A DNA stretch of 64,000 nt from UBA5072 sp041737175 (GTDB lineage: Bacteria > Bacteroidota > Bacteroidia > Bacteroidales > UBA10428). This document shows, piece after piece, positions 54,001 to 60,932 of the stretch. The stretch covers positions 124,001 through 188,000 of the forward strand of contig JBGSSF010000034.1 in the NCBI GenBank assembly GCA_041737175.1. The letters are read 5' to 3'. Numbering within the stretch: position 1 is the first letter of the stretch; each line of letters starts with the position of its first letter. The position numbers and the translations under genes are program-made. A model generated the notes under the pieces. The model was not told where the DNA came from and searched no databases. It saw only the letters and a program-made list of their open reading frames with translations.

Positions 54001-54499
54001 GGGTGCCACCGAAGATATCCTGCGTAAGCTGGCGGATCATTATGCAGAGATTAAAGAAGGCATTGGAGTTCATAAAACGCCTGATAAATATGGGGCATTC
54101 CCGATTGATCCATACTCCCATACCCCCCGGATGGCAGGGGTGCAGCAGCCGGGTATGACCGGTCAGGTGAAAGAAGATGTTATCAGCCGGTTCTTTGAGC
54201 TTGGCCTGGTTGTAAATAACGGACAAATATCATTTAATCCCGTCGTTCTGAAAAAGAATGAATATATTCTCCCGGGAACAAAAGATTCCCATGGCCATTC
54301 TGTGCCGCACCTTTATTTTACTTACTGCAAAGTTCAGGTAATTTACCTGCTTGACGGTAAAGATGGAATAGACCTGGTTTTTAACAATGGGAATTCTTTA
54401 AATATCCAGGGATCTGCTATTGACAAAGTAAACAGCCATTCTATTTTTAATCGGGAAGGAAAAATAAGTAAAATACATGTTCATCTGACCCTTGAATAA
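51074..54499 (+). CDS. Large cytoplasmic protein with glycoside-phosphorylase-like architecture (uncharacterised)
   Basis: 1141 residues, no signal peptide. Apparent layout: beta-sandwich (about 1-320), helical linker (320-435), helix-rich (alpha/alpha)-barrel-like region (about 440-1050) and a C-terminal beta domain (about 1050-1141). Conserved-looking segments are QGNWRDIFQNWE (467-478), GYWGDHQIIYLLK (529-541), RPEWNDANNALVG (649-661), a GTFYKYEGLGSIYWHM stretch (about 944-959) and SHTPRMAGVQQPGMTGQVKE (1015-1034). RPEWNDANN resembles the DWNDxxN general-acid motif of GH94 phosphorylases. Neighbours are a sugar importer and a mutarotase-like protein. A phosphorylase or hydrolase for an imported oligosaccharide is the best guess; the family is not one I can name. 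Confidence 0.6.
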   Translation: MAENKLLIGKNVFQTWDKEVKGKFVTIDGEDFYEIRNFDSMLPFFMSLASDSDHWMFISSTGGLSAGRINPESALFPYYTDDKLQESAETTGSKSIFRVLSEDKEYLWEPFSERYDGVYKTERNLYKNTCGNKLIFEENNLDLGLSFRYGWMNSDHFGWIRKSILVNKSVTSVRVELMDGLQNLLPYGVERFMQNQFSTLLDGYKKSELVKEYSLGLFRLESIPVDKAEPSEALKVTTVWTCGLEKNIFLLSSRQLGQFRKGKKVVEEQESKGVKGAFFANAKIKLNAGESKVWYFAAEVNQDSVKVNNLIDFLSRTKDKMDALEKNIQEGTLNLKVIVADADGIQNSSDKLVVSRHFSNVLFNVMRGGIFSEGYSIDKSDFLKHVKHFNKQVLEGHRKLFDQLPDTLKYEELDKIITKEGDEDLHRLFLEYLPLTFSRRHGDPSRPWNLFSINIKDVSGNKLLYYQGNWRDIFQNWEALALSYPGYISGMIAKFVNASSADGYNPYRVTRDGIDWEVPEPGNPFSNIGYWGDHQIIYLLKLLEVSEKYFPGHLNSWLVKDMFAYANIPYRIKSYQEIVDNPHDSIDFDFDAHHKIDEDVARIGADGKLLLDKSGLVFKVNLTEKILAPLLSKLSNFIPEAGIWMNTLRPEWNDANNALVGYGVSMVTLYYMRRFIHFIAGLLSAFSHTSLEITEEMADFLSAIDDALKDHESLLNEGFNDTQRKLLADRLGNAGSEFRAKAYKGFSGKKASVKKQYLIKFLKTAQAFIDQSIAANKRTDKLYNAYNLLTIGDNGFSIRHLYEMLEGQVSVLSSGKLSPEESLEVLDTLRNSKLYRADQESYILYPDKRLPWFLEKNIVPPEDVKRIPLLSKLIEMGDTSIIARDTRGQYHFNGTFNNAGFLKKALQKLTDSAVVKVMPAEMKQVMAVYEKIFDHQSFTGRSGTFYKYEGLGSIYWHMVSKLLLAVGENIELARKGGATEDILRKLADHYAEIKEGIGVHKTPDKYGAFPIDPYSHTPRMAGVQQPGMTGQVKEDVISRFFELGLVVNNGQISFNPVVLKKNEYILPGTKDSHGHSVPHLYFTYCKVQVIYLLDGKDGIDLVFNNGNSLNIQGSAIDKVNSHSIFNREGKISKIHVHLTLE

Positions 54500-54506
54500 T
54501 AAGTTA

Positions 54507-54860
54507 ATGATGGATACCAGGGATATAACATATATCGTCAGGGGACGGATCTGGATAGAGGTTCACCGTAAAACCCTGTTGGGTGAGGGCAAGGTCCATT
54601 TGCTGAGGAAAACAGCTGAACACGGCTCCCTGCGAAAAGCAGCAAAAGAAATGAATCTTTCTTACAGAAAAGCCTGGTACAGCCTGTACCAGATGAATAA
54701 TGCCGCCGGCATGCCGCTGATAGTTCTTAAACGGGGAGGCAGACAAGGCGGTATTGCCCAGATTACCCCTTATGGGAAAGAAATTCTTGGAAAATTTGAA
54801 AAAGCGGAAGAGGAATTCATTGCTTTTTTGGATGCGCAGACCAGGCGTCTGAATGTATAA
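54507..54860 (+). CDS. ModE-like winged-helix regulator, DNA-binding domain only
   Basis: 117 residues from the ATG at 54507 (next ATG at 54510), 7 nt after the preceding stop. It corresponds to the N-terminal domain of ModE: GRIWIEVHRKTLLGEGKVHLL, HTH GSLRKAAKEMNLSYRKAWYSL (about 42-62), wing PLIVLKRGGRQGGIAQITPYG, then a C-terminal helix for dimerisation. The molybdate-binding MOP domains of full-length ModE are absent, so the effector is unclear. An 8-bp inverted repeat with N7 spacing lies 58 nt downstream, overlapping the predicted start of the TonB-receptor transcript; it is the likely operator. It could control the metal locus downstream, the sugar operon upstream, or both. Confidence 0.85.
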   Translation: MMDTRDITYIVRGRIWIEVHRKTLLGEGKVHLLRKTAEHGSLRKAAKEMNLSYRKAWYSLYQMNNAAGMPLIVLKRGGRQGGIAQITPYGKEILGKFEKAEEEFIAFLDAQTRRLNV

Positions 54861-54882
54861 CTCTTCTGATGTAAACAAAGAT

Positions 54883-54913
54883 TTTGTCGTCTTAGGCGGA
54901 ATTTATATCTTCA
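54883..54913 (+). promoter_or_regulatory. Promoter of the TonB receptor/membrane-NTPase operon
   Basis: TTTG (54883-54886), spacer of exactly 19 nt, TATCTTCA (54906-54913). The -7 box deviates from TAnnTTTG in its last two bases. The transcription start would fall near 54920, inside the inverted repeat at 54918-54940. The receptor ATG is at 54973. Confidence 0.55.
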
Positions 54914-54917
54914 CAAA

Positions 54918-54940
54918 CGTTATTCCTTAATCGAATAACG
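54918..54940. promoter_or_regulatory. Probable operator: inverted repeat CGTTATTC-N7-GAATAACG
   Basis: Perfect 8-bp arms (54918-54925 and 54933-54940) with a 7-nt spacer, located just after the predicted -7 box and overlapping the expected transcription start. The CGTTAT/ATAACG half-sites resemble those of E. coli ModE boxes (known consensus with TATAACG halves). Repression by the adjacent ModE-like protein is inferred. Confidence 0.6.
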
Positions 54941-54972
54941 AAGTATCCTTTACTACCATTTTGAAAATCAGA

Positions 54973-56952
54973 ATGAAAAGAGTTCCATTACTACTCCTAT
55001 TTTTTACCCTGTCTTTTAACTGCCTCGCACAGCAGGAAACAGATACGGCAGCATATCCGGTGAAATCGTTCCAGCTTGGAGAAGTCATCATAACCGGGAC
55101 CATTGACAGGGAAATGATAGGGACGAATGAGCTGCACAGATATAATGCCCACGATGTAAGTTCTTCACTTGGCATACTGCCTTCCATTACCCTAAGCAAC
55201 CTGGGTCCTCGCAACGAAAGTGCCGTTTACCTGAGAGGTTTCGACATTCGCAGTATACCTGTGTTTGTTGATGGCATTCCTGTGTATGTGCCTTATGATG
55301 GTTATATGGATCTGGCCCGTTTTACCACCTACGACGTATCCAAAATAGATGTTTCCAAAGGATTTTCTTCCATGATGTACGGTGCCAATACCCTCGGAGG
55401 GGCCATCAACCTGGTCGGCATGAAACCATCCTATCCATTGGAAATCAGCGCCAAAGCCGGTATCATGAGCGGCAATGGTTATGATGCCCGGCTCAACCTG
55501 GGCAGCAAAATGGGGAAGGCCTATATTCAATCGGGTTTCTCCATAATGAACAGGGAGTTTGTTCCCTTATCGGCGGATTTTGACACTTCGGCGCTTGAAA
55601 ATAACCGCAGTCGCGACAATTCTTACCGTAAAGACATTAAAGGAAGCCTAAAAATTGGTTATGCACCCAATCCTACTGATGAATACAGCATTAACTATAT
55701 TATTTCCCACGGGAGCAAAGGAAACCCGGTTTATCTCGGGGATGACAACACGATCAGGGTCCGCTATTGGGATTGGCCTTACTGGGATAAACAAAGCGTT
55801 TATTTGATTTCTAAAACAGCCATCGGACAGAAATCCTATCTGAAAGCACGTTTGTTTTTCGACGAATTCAAGAATAAGCTCAGGAGTTATGATGATAATA
55901 GCTACACCACACAGCTAAAAGGATATTCCTTTAACAGCTACTTCAAGGATTATACACTGGGTGGCAATCTTGAATTCTCAAGAGATGCGGGCAAAAATAA
56001 CACCCTCAGATTCTCGGCACACCTGAAAAACGACAACCACAGCGAGCACAATGAAGGTGAACCTGCCATACACATTGCCGACAATACTGTTTCAATCAGC
56101 TTTGAAAGTGTTTACAAACCGGTCAGTAGACTTACCTTAATACCTGGTGTGGGTTACAATGTCAGGTACAGCTTAAAAGCAGAGAATTATAATTCCGCTG
56201 ATCAGACCATAACTGAATTGCCCGGTAATTCAAATGATGCATTCAATGCGCAACTGGCTGCCTATTATCAGTTATCGAATGCTTTTTCAGCAAATTTCAA
56301 TGTCGCCTATAAAAACCGTTTTGCTACCATGAAAGATCGGTATTCATACCGTCTTGGCGTAGCCATTCCGAATCCCGATCTAACATCAGAATCAGCACTT
56401 AACCTTGAACTGGCGGCCAACCTGATTGTGGCTGAAAAACTTAAACTGCGGCCTGAATTATTTTACAGCCGCCTCTACAACACCATTCAGCCGGTGGACA
56501 ATGTGCAGGATGACCTGTCACAGATGCAGAATACCGGTTCATCGCGATTTGTTGGTGCTGATCTCAGTCTGATTTACCAGCCGTATAAGAGTTTCAGGCT
56601 CTATGCGGTTTATTCTTATATTCAACGTGATAACCTGAGCAATCCGGAACTTTTATTCACTGATGTTCCGGAAAACAAAGTATTTGTTTCTGCAGAATTC
56701 AGTTTTGCCGAAAAACTTTCCGTCCAATTATCTGGTGAATATAATTCCGAACGCATCAATGCCAGTGATGGTTCAAGAATATCACCTGCCTTTGCCATTG
56801 CCAATGCGGAAATTTCGTACCGCTTTGCCGGATTTATGGATGCAGAATTCGGTGTAAACAATCTACTCGATAATAACTATACCCTGGATGAAGGATACCC
56901 CGAAATGGGCCGGAATCTTTATGCTTCATTGCATTTCAATTTCCATAAATGA
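54973..56952 (+). CDS. TonB-dependent outer-membrane receptor (siderophore/metal type)
   Basis: 659 residues from the ATG at 54973; a TTG at 54961 would add four. Signal peptide to about residue 21 (FNCLAQ). Plug domain (about 35-160; SSSLGILPSITLSNLGPRNESAVYLRGFD, GIPVYVPYDGY, SSMMYGANTLGGAINLV) followed by the 22-strand-type barrel ending in LYASLHFNFHK. No N-terminal carboxypeptidase-like SusC extension and no SusD partner, so this is a small-ligand receptor of the BtuB/iron class rather than a glycan importer. The ATGA overlap with the membrane-NTPase fusion implies that the two act on the same ligand across outer and inner membranes. Confidence 0.92.
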   Translation: MKRVPLLLLFFTLSFNCLAQQETDTAAYPVKSFQLGEVIITGTIDREMIGTNELHRYNAHDVSSSLGILPSITLSNLGPRNESAVYLRGFDIRSIPVFVDGIPVYVPYDGYMDLARFTTYDVSKIDVSKGFSSMMYGANTLGGAINLVGMKPSYPLEISAKAGIMSGNGYDARLNLGSKMGKAYIQSGFSIMNREFVPLSADFDTSALENNRSRDNSYRKDIKGSLKIGYAPNPTDEYSINYIISHGSKGNPVYLGDDNTIRVRYWDWPYWDKQSVYLISKTAIGQKSYLKARLFFDEFKNKLRSYDDNSYTTQLKGYSFNSYFKDYTLGGNLEFSRDAGKNNTLRFSAHLKNDNHSEHNEGEPAIHIADNTVSISFESVYKPVSRLTLIPGVGYNVRYSLKAENYNSADQTITELPGNSNDAFNAQLAAYYQLSNAFSANFNVAYKNRFATMKDRYSYRLGVAIPNPDLTSESALNLELAANLIVAEKLKLRPELFYSRLYNTIQPVDNVQDDLSQMQNTGSSRFVGADLSLIYQPYKSFRLYAVYSYIQRDNLSNPELLFTDVPENKVFVSAEFSFAEKLSVQLSGEYNSERINASDGSRISPAFAIANAEISYRFAGFMDAEFGVNNLLDNNYTLDEGYPEMGRNLYASLHFNFHK

Positions 56953-58706
56953 ACGACAGGTATTTACTCAATGATGTCTGGTTGAAGGCATCTATTTTGG
57001 GCGCCAACTGGGCAGCATCCGAAATCATACTGGGAAGTTTTCTGCACAATCTGAATATTCCTTTCAAAGGAAATATACTCACTGCAATCGGGCTTATCCT
57101 GATGATCTCGGTGGCCTATAAATGGAAGGACAGGGGGCTGTTCTGGCGCAGCGGACTGATCTGCGCCCTGATGAAAACCATGTCGCCAAGCGCTGTTCTT
57201 TTGGGACCCATGGTGGCCATTATTATGGAAGCTTTATTGCTTGATATTTCCGTCAGGCTGGTGGGAAGAAACCTGGCCGGCTTTTTTTTGGGTTCCGCCC
57301 TGGCTATGTCATGGATTCTGACACAGAAAATCATCAACTATATCATCTACTATGGAAACAATATCGTTGAAATATATGCAAACGTTCTGAAATATGCCGA
57401 ACAACAATTAAATATACTATTCGATATTTTTTGGCTTCCGGTGATGATTTTACTAGCCGTATATATTCTTTTCGGCCTGCTTGCTGCAGTGGTTGGAGCA
57501 AAGATGGCGAGGAGCATAGCCGGCAATCAGGATATCAGAGGACAGGTACCCCAGAAACGGCCTGTTGAGTTGCAGAACAGCGAGTATGCTGATTTTCCTT
57601 ATTCAATAAATTGGCTCATACTGAGCTTCGCAGGACTTGTTACGGCTTTCATTTTGATTAACAAAAGTCCGATGTACATATGGATACCTGTGTCGGTGCT
57701 TTTGGTCACTTTATGGGTCTCGCGTTATAAACGGGCAATGCGTCAGCTTTCACGTCCCAGGTTCTGGATTTTCTTTGTGGTGATTACTGTTTTATCTGCC
57801 GTGTTAATAACGTCACTTAATGGCGGTCAGCGTCATTGGACAGACGGACTGATCATTGGTCTGCAGATGAATTTCAGAGCAGCTGTTGTTATCTTTGGCT
57901 TTTCGGCATTGGGAACAGAATTGTACAATCCCGTAATCAGAAATTTTTTAGCGAAAACAGTATTCAAACAACTTCCGGCTGCCCTTGAACTGGCATTTGA
58001 ATCGCTCCCGTTTGTGGTTGCCAACCTGCCGGATGCAAAGACCTTCATTAAGAAACCTGCGGATGTAATAGCACTTTTAATAAGTTATACGGAGGATCGT
58101 TTCAACACACTGAAAAAACAGCAGCAGGCATCGGTTTTTATCATTACTGGTGATGTTTCTGAAGGGAAAACAGGTTTTTTGGTTGAGCTTCTCCATAGAT
58201 TACGGAACAAAGACTTATTGATCGGAGGCTTTTATGCGCCCCGCATTATGCTGGATGGAAAAACGCTGGGTTATGACCTGGTCTTTGTTGAGACTGAAAA
58301 TAAATTGCGTTTTTTGAGTATAAAGCAAAATGGAGAGCCCGGTGGAATTGGAAAATATGAAATCGATACTGAGACCCTGGAACAGGGCAAAAGGATACTT
58401 TCCACTGAAAACTGCAGGAAGAAAGATGTCGTAATCATCGATGAGATCGGCAGGCTCGAACTGCAGGGGTGTGGTTGGAGCAGTTGTCTTGAAAACCTGC
58501 TTGCCAAACCGGATTTATGCTTGATAATCACCGTAAGGAAGGACATTCTGAACCTTGTTCTTGAAAAATATGAAATCAGAAATCCCGCCATTTATAGTGT
58601 TTACGAAAACAACCTGCACAAGGCAGAAACATCGATTGTGGACAGGATATTATGTCACAAAGAGGAAAAGCAAACTGCGAACTTTAGGCTTGGTAATATA
58701 ACATAA
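56949..58706 (+). CDS. ECF-transporter-like membrane protein fused to a THEP1-type P-loop NTPase
   Basis: 585 residues. The first ~190 form about six membrane helices with a SPSAVLLGPMVAIIMEALLLD segment (79-99) and an RLVGRNLAGFFLG turn, similar to ECF substrate-binding (S) subunits. Residues about 220-395 add four or five helices and an amphipathic part (GLIIGLQMNFRAAVVIFGFSALGTELYNP, LPAALELAFESLPFV) resembling EcfT. The C-terminus (395-585) is a THEP1/NTPase_1 domain: Walker A GDVSEGKT (401-408), Walker B VVIIDEIGRLEL (494-505). ECF systems normally use ABC ATPases; here a single polypeptide combines everything with a different NTPase. Partner of the TonB receptor by 4-nt overlap. Role proposed: uptake of an oxyanion, metal or vitamin. 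The domain-like resemblance is by eye; the NTPase call is firm. Confidence 0.7.
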   Translation: MNDRYLLNDVWLKASILGANWAASEIILGSFLHNLNIPFKGNILTAIGLILMISVAYKWKDRGLFWRSGLICALMKTMSPSAVLLGPMVAIIMEALLLDISVRLVGRNLAGFFLGSALAMSWILTQKIINYIIYYGNNIVEIYANVLKYAEQQLNILFDIFWLPVMILLAVYILFGLLAAVVGAKMARSIAGNQDIRGQVPQKRPVELQNSEYADFPYSINWLILSFAGLVTAFILINKSPMYIWIPVSVLLVTLWVSRYKRAMRQLSRPRFWIFFVVITVLSAVLITSLNGGQRHWTDGLIIGLQMNFRAAVVIFGFSALGTELYNPVIRNFLAKTVFKQLPAALELAFESLPFVVANLPDAKTFIKKPADVIALLISYTEDRFNTLKKQQQASVFIITGDVSEGKTGFLVELLHRLRNKDLLIGGFYAPRIMLDGKTLGYDLVFVETENKLRFLSIKQNGEPGGIGKYEIDTETLEQGKRILSTENCRKKDVVIIDEIGRLELQGCGWSSCLENLLAKPDLCLIITVRKDILNLVLEKYEIRNPAIYSVYENNLHKAETSIVDRILCHKEEKQTANFRLGNIT

Positions 58707-58783
58707 AATCATTAATTTGCATTTGACATCTGAATTGTCAAATATCTCCTTAATGATCACACCAGGTTTAAGGTAAGAATTTT

Positions 58784-60124
58784 ATGGAAAGAAATAAGGG
58801 TGACCAGAATGCACATTTGAAGAAAAAAATCCGTGAGCTTGAAAAACAGGTCAGGGAACATGCCACTGAACATAAACAGACTGAAGAACAGCTATTGAAG
58901 AAAAACAAGGACCTGGCCAGACTTTTCAATATGAGTCTTCATCTCCTTGAATCATTGGACAGGAAGGAAGTGCTGCTAAAAATTGTTGAAAATGCAGCAA
59001 ATCTGGTTGGTACAGATACAAGTGCCATTTACTTTGTAAAGGGAAATGACCTGTTCCTCGAAGCCACATTCCCCCCGCTTCCTGCAGAATACCCGGAAGA
59101 ATTCAGATATGCAAAATTGGATAACCATCCCTATATTAGGGCTGTCATTGAATCCCGGACGACAATCATCGTCAACGATGTATCGAAGGCCACGTTAACT
59201 GAGGAAGAAAGACTGATCACAAGAATAAGAAATCTGGGATCACTCGTCTATATCCCTTTGCTGGTCCAGAAGAAAGTGGAAGGGGTTATCATTCTGGGAA
59301 CGATAGGACGAATACATGAATTTGAACAGGTAGAAATTGATCTGTTCAGCACCTTCTCAAACATCACTTCTCTGGCGCTGGAAAATTCTTATTTATTCGG
59401 GAATTTAAGAATTGCCATGGAGAAAGCTGAAGAGAGCAACCACCTCAAAACCGCTTTTCTGCATAATATATCTCATGAAATCAGAACACCTCTGAATGCT
59501 ATCATCGGCTTTTCAGGATTTCTCGTGCAGGAAGGAATCTCGCCCAAATTGAAAAGGAATTACATGGACATCATATCGCAAAGCAACAACCAGTTGCTTT
59601 CCATCATCGATGATATTCTGAACATTTCCCAGATCGAAGCCGGCCAGGTCATTATCAACGAAACTACTGCAGATCTGAATGTTATTCTGAATAACCTGTA
59701 CCGCCAATATCTTCCGCTGGCCGCGAAAAAAAAGCTTGGATTCAGTGTGAACAATAATTTTCCGGGTCACAAAGGCAATGTGAGGATTGATGAAAACAAA
59801 GTGATCGGTATCTTTGCCAACCTCCTGAACAATGCCTTTAAATTTACGCACAAGGGATCAGTCGAGATGGGATGTACATTGCAGGATGATTGGATTGAAT
59901 TTTTTGTCTCGGATACCGGGATTGGCATTCCCGAGAATGAACATGCCAGAATTTTTGACCGGTTTTACCAGATCGATAAATCCGATATGGGAACTTATGG
60001 GGGCATGGGTCTGGGTCTTTCAATCAGTGCGGCCTATGTGGATATGCTTGGCGGGCAGTTCCTGCTTGATTCTGTCCCTGGGAAAGGGTCCAGGTTTGCT
60101 TTTAGGTTACCAGTCAATAAGTAA
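58784..60124 (+). CDS. Cytoplasmic GAF-domain histidine kinase
   Basis: 446 residues with no membrane helix. Coiled coil (about 8-50), GAF domain (about 55-205; LVGTDTSAIYFVKGN, SLVYIPLLVQKKVEGVIIL), HisKA with His231 in HNISHEIRTPLNAIIGFSGF, and HATPase (N box ANLLNNAFKFTHKG, G1 SDTGIGIPENEH, G2 YGGMGLGLSIS). No receiver domain is fused and no response regulator is adjacent, so it is an orphan kinase. The 77-bp gap after the NTPase fusion leaves open whether it is co-transcribed. It senses a small cytoplasmic molecule or redox state through the GAF domain. Confidence 0.9.
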   Translation: MERNKGDQNAHLKKKIRELEKQVREHATEHKQTEEQLLKKNKDLARLFNMSLHLLESLDRKEVLLKIVENAANLVGTDTSAIYFVKGNDLFLEATFPPLPAEYPEEFRYAKLDNHPYIRAVIESRTTIIVNDVSKATLTEEERLITRIRNLGSLVYIPLLVQKKVEGVIILGTIGRIHEFEQVEIDLFSTFSNITSLALENSYLFGNLRIAMEKAEESNHLKTAFLHNISHEIRTPLNAIIGFSGFLVQEGISPKLKRNYMDIISQSNNQLLSIIDDILNISQIEAGQVIINETTADLNVILNNLYRQYLPLAAKKKLGFSVNNNFPGHKGNVRIDENKVIGIFANLLNNAFKFTHKGSVEMGCTLQDDWIEFFVSDTGIGIPENEHARIFDRFYQIDKSDMGTYGGMGLGLSISAAYVDMLGGQFLLDSVPGKGSRFAFRLPVNK

Positions 60125-60156
60125 CAGGTAGCCACCATGGTGAAGAAACACCTGAA

Positions 60157-60822
60157 ATGAGTATTATGCCAAAAGAAATGAAACGGGTATTACTGTTGCT
60201 GGCAGAGGGTTTCGAAACCTATGAAGCCAGCGTTTTCATTGATGTTATGGGCTGGAACCTGGTGGAAGGTAATGGCGCAACACAATTATTCACCTGTGGA
60301 TTGAAAAGGGAAATTAAAAGTTCATTTAACCAAAGATTTCTGGTTGATTATCTGATACAGGAAATAGAGGTTGATTCTTTTGATGCACTGGCCATTCCCG
60401 GTGGTTTTGAAGTATATGATTTTTATAGGGATGCCTATGATGAAAGAATTCTTGATTTGATCCGTGAATTCAAAAAGCAAGATAAGATCATAGCATCCAT
60501 ATGTGTGGCGGCTTTGGCTTTGGGAAAGAGCGGGATTCTGAAGGGTAAAAAGGGAACAACCTATAACAAAAAGCCTGTCAGGCAGGAAACCCTGAGATCT
60601 TTTGGTGTAAAGGTAATCCATGAGCCGATTGTGATTGACGATAACATAATTACTTCCTGGAATCCTTCAACTGCAATGGATGTGGCATTGATCCTGTTAG
60701 AGATGCTGACTACCAAACAAAATGCAAATTATATCAGGGAGATCATGGGATTTGAAAACAAATCGCATGGCAACCCTATGGCTAAAAACAATCAATTAGG
60801 CGGAGTTACAAACTCCGCCTAG
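60157..60822 (+). CDS. DJ-1/PfpI family protein
   Basis: 221 residues. DJ-1 fold with conserved Glu20 (AEGFETYE) and nucleophilic-elbow Cys116 (IIASICVAALALG); the following DxNIITSWNPSTAMDVAL segment is also typical. Family members are deglycase/chaperone-like, often stress-related. The last eight residues (LGGVTNSA) and the stop are encoded by an 11-bp palindrome, so the natural C-terminus was probably displaced by a repeat. 32 nt after the GAF kinase; possibly one transcript. Confidence 0.85.
   Translation: MSIMPKEMKRVLLLLAEGFETYEASVFIDVMGWNLVEGNGATQLFTCGLKREIKSSFNQRFLVDYLIQEIEVDSFDALAIPGGFEVYDFYRDAYDERILDLIREFKKQDKIIASICVAALALGKSGILKGKKGTTYNKKPVRQETLRSFGVKVIHEPIVIDDNIITSWNPSTAMDVALILLEMLTTKQNANYIREIMGFENKSHGNPMAKNNQLGGVTNSA
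60797..60822. repeat. Palindrome TAGGCGGAGTT-ACA-AACTCCGCCTA forming a gene's 3' end
   Basis: 11-bp perfect arms (60797-60807 and 60811-60821) with an ACA loop; they encode the last residues and stop of the DJ-1 gene. A second small inverted segment, CTATG...CATAG, lies at about 60840-60861. It looks like a REP/MITE-type element inserted at the 3' end of the gene and may also act as transcript end. Confidence 0.75.
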
Positions 60823-60932
60823 CATATTATAATGAATATCTATGTATTACGCTAAGCATAGTTTGCAGCTACACTTTTCTTCTATCAGTTGATACAACCT
60901 CTCTTAGGTACGAATTATAGGAGAACAATATC

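Noticed and set aside
46969..54860. Horizontally acquired island
   Set aside because: Some stretches look more AT-rich than their neighbours, but no integrase, tRNA or direct-repeat boundary was seen, and base composition was not computed.
54961..56952. SusC-type glycan importer
   Set aside because: The receptor lacks the SusC N-terminal extension, is too short (about 660 residues) and has no SusD neighbour.
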